The notes beneath the pieces were generated by a model. The model worked only from the letters and a program-made list of their open reading frames with translations, was not told the DNA's origin and searched no databases. This document shows, piece after piece, positions 24,292-31,418 of a DNA stretch of 64,000 bases; position 1 is the first letter of the stretch; every line of letters starts with the position of its first letter. A program made the translations under genes and the position numbers. Location of the stretch: contig CAVXTW010000003.1 of NCBI GenBank assembly GCA_963764695.1, positions 248,001 through 312,000 on the forward strand. The letters are read 5' to 3'. The DNA is from DATFRY01 sp963764695 (GTDB taxonomy: Bacteria; Myxococcota_A; Polyangia; Haliangiales; Haliangiaceae).

Positions 24292-26813
24292 CAGGCGATC
24301 CTCCGGGCAGACTCTCGCCGGCGACGTCGTCGGGGCGAGGCGAGCGCATCATCGGCTGGATCCTCGGCCGGCGGCGCCTGGTGCTGGCGCTGTCGGCCGC
24401 GGTCCTGGTGGCCGGCGGGGCGGCCGCGATCAGCTTGCCGCTCAAGGCCGACTTCTCGGCCCTGTTGCCGCCGTTGACCGAGTCGGTGCGCCACCTGGAG
24501 GAGATCCAGCAGCGGGTGCGCGCGTTCGGCACCGCGTTCGTCCTCGTCGAGGCGGACGATCCGGCGGTGCGGCAGCGCGCCGCCGAGGAGCTGCGCAAGG
24601 GATTCGAGGGGCTCGACAAGACGCTGGTCACCCGGGTGACCGGCGACGACGGGCCGCTGCGCCGCTTCGTGTGGGCCCACCGCCACCTGTTCGTCGATCT
24701 GGAGGATCTGAAAGAGGCGCACGACGCGCTCGACGCCCGCATCAAGCGCGGCAAGCTGGACGCCAACCCGCTCTACATCGACCTCGACGAGGAGGACGAG
24801 GGCGAGGAGGGTGCCGCGCCGGCCGAGAAGGAGGCCGACCTGGCCGTGCAGCGGATGGAGGAGCTGCGCCAGCGCCTGGACGAGGCCGAGGGCAAGGCGA
24901 AGTCGCCGCAGCCGTTCGTGTCCACCAGCAAGCGGCTGCAGCTCCTGATCGTGCAGGCCAGCTTCCCGGCCGGACAGATCTCGCAGACGCGCGTGCTGGC
25001 CGGCGAGCTCCGCCGGATCATGGCCGAGGTGCAGGCGCGGCATCCGGGCGTCCGCATGGGCCTGACCGGCGACGTGGCCACCACGCTGTCCGAGCACCGC
25101 TCCATCCTGTACGGGATGCTGCAGGCGGCGGGCGTGACCGTCCTGCTCTGCACGCTGCTCCTGGCCTTCGCCTATCGATCGGTGCGCGGCATCGCCGCGG
25201 TGCTGTGGGCGCTCGCGGTCGGCACGCTCGCGACCCTGGGCCTCACCCGGCTGTTCATCGGCCATCTCAACGTCGCCACCGCGTTCCTGTCGGCCATCGT
25301 GGTCGGCAACGGCATCAACCCGGGCCTGATCTTGCTGTCGCGCTACCGCGACGAGCTGCGCAAGCCGGAGACCGAGAGCGCCCTGGCCCGCGCGATGGCC
25401 GGCGCGGCACGCGGCAGCCTGACGGCCTCGCTCACCGCCGCGATCGCATACGCCTCGCTCGCGGTCACCGACTTCCGCGGCTTCCGCCACTTCGGCATCA
25501 TCGGCGGCATCGGCATGGCGCTCTGCTGGGTGGCGGCCTTCACCGTCCTGCCCGCCGCGCTGGCCACGCTGTACGGGCGGAAGCCTCGCGCCCTGCCCCC
25601 GTCGACCGGCGCGCGCCGCATCGCCCGGCTGCTGCCGCGCAGCCCGGTCCCGGCCGCGGTGCTCGGCATGGTGCTCACCGCCGCCGCCGGCCTGGGCGCC
25701 TATCACTACCTGGCCGGCGATCCGATGGAGAAGGACTGGCGCAAGCTGCGCTCCGACTCGGACGAGATCCTCGAGGAGCGGGCCTGGAACGACCGCATCT
25801 CGACCGAGTTCAAGGAGGGCGGCTTCAACCGCAACCTGTCGGGCCGCTTCGCCATCGTGCTGTCCGATCGCTCGCAGGTGAGGCCTCTCGTCGAGGAGCT
25901 GCGCGCGCGCGATCGCGGTCTGCCGCCGGCGCGCACCGTGCTCAGCGAGGTGCGCAGCCTGGACGACGTCTTGCCCGTGCAGCAGCGGGAGAAGCTGACG
26001 CTCCTGGCCGACATCCGCAAGATGATCGACAAGGACCTGATCGACGAGGCGGAGGGGAAGGACCGCGACGATCTGGTGCGGATCCGGCCGCCCGACGACC
26101 TGCGCGCGATCGGCGACCGCGACGTGCCGGAGGAGCTGGCCTGGCCGTTCATCGAGCGCGACGGTCAGATCGGCCGCATCGTGTTCGCGTCCAAGAGCGA
26201 TCGCTTCGACGGCTGGAACGTGAGCGACCTGGTCCGCTTCAGCGACGAGGTGCGCAAGATCCCGCTGCCGGACGGCGCGCTGGTCGGCGGGCAGGCGTTC
26301 GTGTTCGCCGACATGCTGCGGTCGATGGAGCAGGACGGCCCGCTCGCCACCGCGCTGTCGCTGCTGGGCTCGATGGTCATGATCCTGGTCCTGCTCGGCC
26401 CGCGGCGGCACGGCTGGGTCACCATCCTGTGCACCGTGGCCGGCACCGCCGGGATGATCGCGCTGGCCGGCGCGGTCGGGATCAAGATCAACTTCCTCGA
26501 CTTCATCGCGCTGCCGATCACGATCGGGCTGGGCGCGGACTACGCCGCCAACATCGCCGCGCGCGACCGCAGCGAGCCGGACGGCGACCGGGCCGCGGTG
26601 CTTCTGGCCAGCAGCGGCGCCGTGCTGCTCTGCTCGCTGACCACCGTCATCGGCTACGGCTCGCTGCTGGGGTCGGACAACGCGGGGATCCGATCGTTCG
26701 GCCTCGCCGCCATTCTCGGCGAGCTGACCTGCCTGCTGGCCGCGCTCATGCTCTGCCCTGCCCTGCTCGGACTGTGGCGCCGCCGGAGCGAGCGCCGAGG
26801 AGACCATCGATGA
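24288..26813 (+). CDS. RND/MMPL-family lipid transporter (HpnN-like)
   Basis: 841-residue inner-membrane transporter. GTG 24288 overlaps the MlaC stop. One N-terminal helix (LVLALSAAVLVAGGAAAISL), a large periplasmic loop with a Glu/Asp-rich insert near residues 165-190, five helices (GMLQAAGVTVLLCTLLLAFA to ALCWVAAFTVLPAALATLYG), a second half with another helix, loop and five helices (ALSLLGSMVMILVLLGPRRH to LAALMLCPALLGLWRRR). The VGNGINPGLILLSRYRDE and ITIGLGADYAANI segments are the paired helix-4-type motifs of the family. HpnN moves hopanoids to the outer membrane in other bacteria. The neighbours suggest a related lipid or the product of the fusion enzyme as cargo (inference). Confidence 0.88.
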   Translation: MTGDPPGRLSPATSSGRGERIIGWILGRRRLVLALSAAVLVAGGAAAISLPLKADFSALLPPLTESVRHLEEIQQRVRAFGTAFVLVEADDPAVRQRAAEELRKGFEGLDKTLVTRVTGDDGPLRRFVWAHRHLFVDLEDLKEAHDALDARIKRGKLDANPLYIDLDEEDEGEEGAAPAEKEADLAVQRMEELRQRLDEAEGKAKSPQPFVSTSKRLQLLIVQASFPAGQISQTRVLAGELRRIMAEVQARHPGVRMGLTGDVATTLSEHRSILYGMLQAAGVTVLLCTLLLAFAYRSVRGIAAVLWALAVGTLATLGLTRLFIGHLNVATAFLSAIVVGNGINPGLILLSRYRDELRKPETESALARAMAGAARGSLTASLTAAIAYASLAVTDFRGFRHFGIIGGIGMALCWVAAFTVLPAALATLYGRKPRALPPSTGARRIARLLPRSPVPAAVLGMVLTAAAGLGAYHYLAGDPMEKDWRKLRSDSDEILEERAWNDRISTEFKEGGFNRNLSGRFAIVLSDRSQVRPLVEELRARDRGLPPARTVLSEVRSLDDVLPVQQREKLTLLADIRKMIDKDLIDEAEGKDRDDLVRIRPPDDLRAIGDRDVPEELAWPFIERDGQIGRIVFASKSDRFDGWNVSDLVRFSDEVRKIPLPDGALVGGQAFVFADMLRSMEQDGPLATALSLLGSMVMILVLLGPRRHGWVTILCTVAGTAGMIALAGAVGIKINFLDFIALPITIGLGADYAANIAARDRSEPDGDRAAVLLASSGAVLLCSLTTVIGYGSLLGSDNAGIRSFGLAAILGELTCLLAALMLCPALLGLWRRRSERRGDHR

Positions 26814-27205
26814 AGCAAACCGCGAGCGGGACGTTCAACCTCGACCGCTGGGACGAGGAGCAGCCGTACCTCGATCGCGACAGCGTCAAGCTCACCCGCG
26901 CTCACGTCGAGAAGACGTTCCAGGGCGACCTGATCGGCACCAGCAGCACCGACATCACGATGGTGCACACCGCAGCCGGCCCGGCCGCGTACGTGGGCGT
27001 GGAGCTGGTCGACGGCGCGCTGCACGGGCGCAAGGGCACCTTCCTGCTGCAGCACGGCGCGGGCGGCACCGGCGGCGTGCCGTGGATGACGTGGAAGATC
27101 GTGGAGACGTCCGGCACCGGTGAGCTGGCCGGTCTGCGCGGCGAGGGAAAGATCGTCGCCGAGCAGGGCCGCCACTCGTACACGCTCGACTACGAGCTGG
27201 ACTGA
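26810..27205 (+). CDS. DUF3224 domain protein
   Basis: 131 residues, ATG 26810 overlapping the RND stop (ATGA) and preceded by GAGGAGA. Matches the DUF3224 beta-barrel family: SGTFNLDRWDEEQPY, VKLTRAHVEKTFQGDLIGTS, AYVGVELVDGALHGRKGTFLLQH, GTGELAGLRGEGKI and YTLDYEL. It is the last gene of the operon. The family function is unknown; the allene-oxide-cyclase-like barrel could bind a small hydrophobic molecule, which would suit a lipid operon (inference). Confidence 0.88.
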   Translation: MKQTASGTFNLDRWDEEQPYLDRDSVKLTRAHVEKTFQGDLIGTSSTDITMVHTAAGPAAYVGVELVDGALHGRKGTFLLQHGAGGTGGVPWMTWKIVETSGTGELAGLRGEGKIVAEQGRHSYTLDYELD

Positions 27206-27335
27206 AGCCGAGTCGGTCCGGGCCTGGACGCGGCTGGACGCGGCTGGACGAGACCGTCACTCGGGGACGCGTCTCCGTTCGGCGCGTGGCGTGGCTTAGA
27301 ATGACGCTCGTACGTCCACTCTCAGGGGGAGTTGC

Positions 27336-28535
27336 ATGAGCTTCGGAAGAGCTGTTTATCTGGCGGCTGGCGTCCTGGCCGCGCTGTGCGCGCAGCGTGA
27401 AGCCCGCGCGCAGACGCCATCGACGTGCACGTTCGACACGGCGGCCGCCATCGTGCGCGTGTCGGTGAACGGGCAGTCGACGACGATCACGCGCACGGCC
27501 GCGGGCATCATCCGCCTCAACGGCGTCGGATGCGGCGGGGCGACGACGGCCAACACCGACCGGATCGTCATCCAGGGCGGAGCGCTGAACGACATCGTCT
27601 CGCTGCGCGGCGTCTTCGCGCCCGGGCTCACCGCCGAGGCCGGCGTCAGCGAGATCGAGATCCAGGTCACCAGCATCCAGAACTTCACCTGGATGCTCGG
27701 CGACGGCGACGACGTCCTTGTCTTCACCGGCACCGGGCTCGATGTCGGCGGCGACGGCGACGTCGATGTCAGCGGCTCGCCGGCCGGCACCGTCCAGGGC
27801 GGCCCCGGCGACGACATCATCGACTTCTCGCAGAACACCGGCAGCTACACGCTCGACGGCCAGGCCGGCAACGACGAGATCATCGGCGGCAACGGCAACA
27901 ACACGCTGATCGGCGGCCCCGGCGACGACACCCTGCAGGCCAACGGCGGCAACGACAGGCTCGAGGGCGGGACCGGCAACGACATCCTGTTCGGCGGCAA
28001 CGGCATCGACACCTTCGTCGAGGGCAACGCCGCCAGCGGCAGCGACGACATCTTCGGCGGGCCTCAAAAAGATTCCGTCAACTACAGCCGCCGCACCGTC
28101 GGCGTCACCGTGTCGCTGGGCGCCGGCGACGATGACGACGGCGAGGCCGGCGAGGGAGACGAGGTGGCCACCGACGTGGAGGTCATCCTGGGCGGCAGCG
28201 GCGACGACACGCTGGTCGGCTCCGCCAGCCAGAACACGCTCGACGGCGGGGCCGGCAACGACGAGCTCTTCGGCGGCGCCAACCGCGACCTCCTGTTCGG
28301 CGGGCCGGGCAACGACTTCCTGCAGGGCGACTCCGGCGCCAACGACCTGCACGGCGAGGACGGCAACGACGTCCTGGTCGGCCACCCTTCGAACATCGAC
28401 AAGTTCTTCGGCGACGCCGGCGACGACGAGATCGTCGGGACCACCGACACGCGCCGCGAGTCGGTCAACTGCGGCGACGGCTCCGACACGGTCGAGGCCA
28501 ACACCGAGGACAACTTCATCGCCTGCGAGCTGTAG
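27336..28535 (+). CDS. Secreted RTX (hemolysin-type Ca2+-binding) repeat protein
   Basis: 399 residues. ATG 27336 follows CAGGGGGA (27323-27330). The signal peptide (LAAGVLAALCAQREARAQ) is followed by a beta region with two Cys, then from about residue 125 many GGxGxDxxx nonapeptides (GGPGDDIIDF, GGNGNNTLIG, GGPGDDTLQA, GGTGNDILFG, GGAGNDELFG, GGPGNDFLQG). These bind calcium and fold into a parallel beta-roll outside the cell. No enzyme domain is seen. It has a Sec-type signal rather than a C-terminal type I secretion tail, and no type I exporter is adjacent. It converges on the heme operon. Confidence 0.9.
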   Translation: MSFGRAVYLAAGVLAALCAQREARAQTPSTCTFDTAAAIVRVSVNGQSTTITRTAAGIIRLNGVGCGGATTANTDRIVIQGGALNDIVSLRGVFAPGLTAEAGVSEIEIQVTSIQNFTWMLGDGDDVLVFTGTGLDVGGDGDVDVSGSPAGTVQGGPGDDIIDFSQNTGSYTLDGQAGNDEIIGGNGNNTLIGGPGDDTLQANGGNDRLEGGTGNDILFGGNGIDTFVEGNAASGSDDIFGGPQKDSVNYSRRTVGVTVSLGAGDDDDGEAGEGDEVATDVEVILGGSGDDTLVGSASQNTLDGGAGNDELFGGANRDLLFGGPGNDFLQGDSGANDLHGEDGNDVLVGHPSNIDKFFGDAGDDEIVGTTDTRRESVNCGDGSDTVEANTEDNFIACEL

Positions 28536-28548
28536 GAGATTGAGCGGA

Positions 28549-28575
28549 GGCCGCGCGGTCGACAGCCGCGCGGCC
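28549..28575. terminator. Bidirectional hairpin between convergent genes
   Basis: GGCCGCGCGG (28549-28558) and CCGCGCGGCC (28566-28575) form a perfect 10-bp stem with a 7-base loop, exactly between the stop of the RTX gene (28535) and the stop of the opposing HmuY gene (28581). No clear T run; it probably serves both strands. Confidence 0.6.
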
Positions 28576-28580
28576 CCGCC

Positions 28581-29243
28581 TCATTCCGGCAGCGGCTTGA
28601 CCGTGAAGCGGGGCCAGGCCGGGGAGCCGGCGCCGTCGTAGTAGGCGTCGATGCGCAGGGCGAAGAGGTCGCCGCTGCCGCCGCGCACGATGTAGACGCG
28701 GGGCTTGGGGGTGAGCTCGTGGCCCACCGGGTCGTAGTCGTACCAGCCGCCCTCGGCCGTCTCGAACGCGTATTCCGGCAGCGCGTCCTTGTCCTCGGTG
28801 GTGTCCGGCTCGTCGGTGACCCAGCCGTCCGCCGGCGCGCCGGTCACGTCGGGTAGCGCGGCGCCGTCCATCACGACGAGCGAACCCTCGCCGGAGCCGC
28901 TGATCCCGCCGTCGAGGGCGTAGTGGAAGCGCTGCAGTCCCAGATCCCAGTCGCCCGAGGTGGCGGGGTCGGCTGGCTCGACCTGGGCCAGGTCGGTGAG
29001 ATCGAGATAGATCCACTTCGTGACGCTGGTGGCGTTGACCGTCACGGTCGAGGTGCCGTCGCCGTTGTCGGCCACCTGGACCTTGCCGGGGGGCGCCGCG
29101 TCGACGCCGGGCTGCACCGGCGACGCGTCCGGGTCGGCGCCGGCCCCGAAGTCGTCGGGCCGGATGTCGCCCGCGCAGCCGGCCAGAGCCAGGGCAACGA
29201 GCACGGCTGCCGATCGCCTCATCCACGTCATCGCGTGGCTCAT
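28581..29243 (-). CDS. HmuY-family heme-binding lipoprotein (copy 1)
   Basis: 220 residues from ATG 29243, which overlaps the protease stop (ATGA). The lipobox is LALAGC. The mature part matches the HmuY pattern: KWIYLDLTDLAQV, SGDWDLGLQRFHYALDGG (the usual WDLAF-x-R stretch), a central loop, GGWYDYDPVGHELTPKPRVYIVR, and SGDLFALRIDAYYDG. HmuY proteins of Bacteroidetes take heme from host or extracellular hemoproteins and pass it to a TonB receptor. It is the last gene of the four-gene operon. Heme ligands cannot be assigned from sequence alone. Confidence 0.8.
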   Translation of the reverse strand: MSHAMTWMRRSAAVLVALALAGCAGDIRPDDFGAGADPDASPVQPGVDAAPPGKVQVADNGDGTSTVTVNATSVTKWIYLDLTDLAQVEPADPATSGDWDLGLQRFHYALDGGISGSGEGSLVVMDGAALPDVTGAPADGWVTDEPDTTEDKDALPEYAFETAEGGWYDYDPVGHELTPKPRVYIVRGGSGDLFALRIDAYYDGAGSPAWPRFTVKPLPE

Positions 29244-30637
29244 CGGATGCCTCCGCGCCGGCGACGGCTCGCGAGCACAAAGGCCGAGGCGGCCAGAAGC
29301 AGCGATGCGGTTCCGGGGACTGGTCCGCTGCTGCTCCTGGCCGCCTGGCAGCCACCTTCATCATCGTCGTCGCCGTCATCGCCGCCGTCGTCGGGCGCGG
29401 CGACCGCGACCTCCACGCTGGCCGGGCGCGGCAGACCGCCGCGGCGCACGCTGGTCAGGACCAGGATGCCGCGAGCCTCGCCGGGCAGCACGGCCGACAG
29501 CAGGCCTCCGTCGCGGACCAGCTCGACCGCGTCGCCCAGCGCGCCGCCGCCGTCCTGGGGATAGAACGCGGCCGCCGCGGCGTCGTTGACCTCGACCGAG
29601 ACCTGCATGCGCTCGCCGTCCACCGCGATCGGCAGGTAGCGGGCCGACATGCCCTCGACTGTTGTCTCCGCCGCGCCGAGGCTCGTGAGTCCCTGCTCGG
29701 TCGCGACCAGGGCCAGGCCGGCGCCGCCCTCGTACGACCGCGACGGGTCGGCGCGCTCGCCGGTGAAGAGATTCCAGCGCGAGAACTCGATCCAGGCCGA
29801 CTCCAGAGACTCTCCGTCGCCGTCCAGCACCTGTCCGATGGCGTCGAGGAAGTTCGAGCCGGTGCCCAGCGCCTCGCACGCCTCCCACGAGCGCTGCACG
29901 GTGCCGTCGCCGTAGCGCTCCTCGAGAAAGGTCGGCCACAGCGCGGCGCCGTACACATAGCGATCGCCGAAGCCGCCGCCGCCGCGGTCGAACGGCCGGT
30001 CCGGGCGCTCCAGGAACGCGGCCACCTTTGTCTCGTAGTCGTCCTGCTCGGGGAAGGTCTGCTCCTCGTTCCACATCGCCGTGCCCTCGGACCAGGTGAC
30101 GGCGATCTCGGTCGCATAGGCGGCCTGCACCGCGTGGAACAGCTCGTGGCTGGTCAGAACCGAGATGCCCTCCTCGATGCTGTCGTAGTTGAACCCGACC
30201 AGATCGTTCTCCATCGAGAAGTAGCCGGCGCAGTGGACCGGCTCCTCGGTGCATGCCTCGACCACGTAGGAACCGTCGGCCTGGTTCAGGTTCGTGAGAT
30301 AGATGTCGAAGCGCTCGTCGCCTCCGTCGTCGCCGGTCACCAGGCCGGTGTCGACAAGCGGCGTGCGGAAGCCACGCGTCACCAGATCTTGCCAGGAGAT
30401 GTCGGCCAGGCCGGCCACCTGCTCGACGAAGTCGGGCACCCCGCTCTCGTCGGCGTCGTCCGGCGGCACGGCGTCGTCCGAGGTGGTCACGTAGTGGACG
30501 CGCACGTGCTCGCCGTCGTGGGTCAGCGCGGTGGTGCCCTTCGCGAACGCAGGGCGCTGGGCGCGCGCCGGCGACGCGGCCAGCGCGAGCGCCGCCGCGG
30601 CCGCCAGCAACGACGCTCCTAGCGCCCGGCCATCCAT
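29240..30637 (-). CDS. Surface-anchored putative metalloprotease (MXAN_6640-like) with MYXO-CTERM tail
   Basis: 465 residues. ATG 30637 shares one base with the upstream HmuY stop. Signal peptide LLAAAAALALAASPARAQ. The zinc motif HELFHA begins at His164, with TWSEGTAMWNEE about 15 residues later supplying a third-ligand Glu, as in peptidase families with HExxH...E. The C-terminus has an Asp/Gly linker, a Cys, a hydrophobic helix (GTASLLLAASAFVLAS) and RRRR: the MYXO-CTERM sorting signal of Myxococcota surface proteins. Its place between two HmuY lipoproteins and downstream of a TonB receptor suggests that it digests hemoproteins to free heme (inference). Confidence 0.85.
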   Translation of the reverse strand: MDGRALGASLLAAAAALALAASPARAQRPAFAKGTTALTHDGEHVRVHYVTTSDDAVPPDDADESGVPDFVEQVAGLADISWQDLVTRGFRTPLVDTGLVTGDDGGDERFDIYLTNLNQADGSYVVEACTEEPVHCAGYFSMENDLVGFNYDSIEEGISVLTSHELFHAVQAAYATEIAVTWSEGTAMWNEEQTFPEQDDYETKVAAFLERPDRPFDRGGGGFGDRYVYGAALWPTFLEERYGDGTVQRSWEACEALGTGSNFLDAIGQVLDGDGESLESAWIEFSRWNLFTGERADPSRSYEGGAGLALVATEQGLTSLGAAETTVEGMSARYLPIAVDGERMQVSVEVNDAAAAAFYPQDGGGALGDAVELVRDGGLLSAVLPGEARGILVLTSVRRGGLPRPASVEVAVAAPDDGGDDGDDDDEGGCQAARSSSGPVPGTASLLLAASAFVLASRRRRGGIR

Positions 30638-31386
30638 CAGAGCGGAGCCCAGGCGACTTCGAAGATGCCCGACACGCCCTCGCCGCCGTACCAGGTGCTG
30701 AACGCCACCTTGTACAGGTCGCCGCCGTGCGCGCGCACCACGTAGACCTCCTCCTTGGGAGTCAGCTGGTGCGTCTTGATGTCGTACGAGTACCACTCGC
30801 CGATCGCGGTGAGCGGCTCGGTACCCGGGATCGACTGGTACTGGCAGTCGTCGCTGACCCAGTCGTCGGTGGCGAACTCGCCTTCCTTGGGCGCCTCGGT
30901 CACGTCCTCGAAGGCGCCTCCGACCACGGCGACCGCGACGTTCCCGGGGCCGGAGTCGCCGCCGTTGGCGCGCACGCTGGAGCGCTCGAACGCCAGGTCC
31001 CAGTCGCTCGACGTAAGCGCGGCCACGTCGTCGATCTCCACCTTGGTGCCGCTGGCCAGATCGATGTAGATGTACGCGTTGTCCTCCGGCAGCTCGCCAA
31101 CGGCGGCGTCGACGACGGCGTCGGTGCGGTCCTTCCCCGGCGTCGTGGTCAGCTCGCCCGGCGCGATCGCGGCGATCGGCCGCCACTCGGCGGGCAGCAC
31201 GTCGGTCGGCACGCAGCCGGCCGCCGCATCGGGGCCGCCGCCGTCGTCATCGCCGCCGTCGTCGCCGCCGGCATCGACGCTGCCGCCGTCATCGTCACCC
31301 GATCCCCCGTCGTCGTCGCCGCCGCAGGCGGCACCGAGCGGGAACGAGAGGGCGAGAACAAGCAAGGGAGTGAAGGCTCTGGACAT
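30637..31386 (-). CDS. HmuY-family heme-binding lipoprotein (copy 2)
   Basis: 249 residues from ATG 31386, with GAGGAG upstream. Lipoprotein signal (LLVLALSFPLGAAC), then a long Asp/Gly/Ser linker (about 31203-31330, DDGG-type repeats) that would lift the domain from the membrane. The HmuY core follows: AYIYIDLASGTKVEI, SSDWDLAFERSSVRANGG, GEWYSYDIKTHQLTPKEEVYVVRAHGGDLYKVAFSTWYGG. Only moderately similar to copy 1 despite the shared frame, so it is an old duplicate. It is second in the operon after the TonB receptor. Two HmuY proteins may bind different heme sources. Confidence 0.82.
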   Translation of the reverse strand: MSRAFTPLLVLALSFPLGAACGGDDDGGSGDDDGGSVDAGGDDGGDDDGGGPDAAAGCVPTDVLPAEWRPIAAIAPGELTTTPGKDRTDAVVDAAVGELPEDNAYIYIDLASGTKVEIDDVAALTSSDWDLAFERSSVRANGGDSGPGNVAVAVVGGAFEDVTEAPKEGEFATDDWVSDDCQYQSIPGTEPLTAIGEWYSYDIKTHQLTPKEEVYVVRAHGGDLYKVAFSTWYGGEGVSGIFEVAWAPL

Positions 31387-31418
31387 ACGTTGCTCCTCGG
31401 ACACAGGAATACTGCTCG

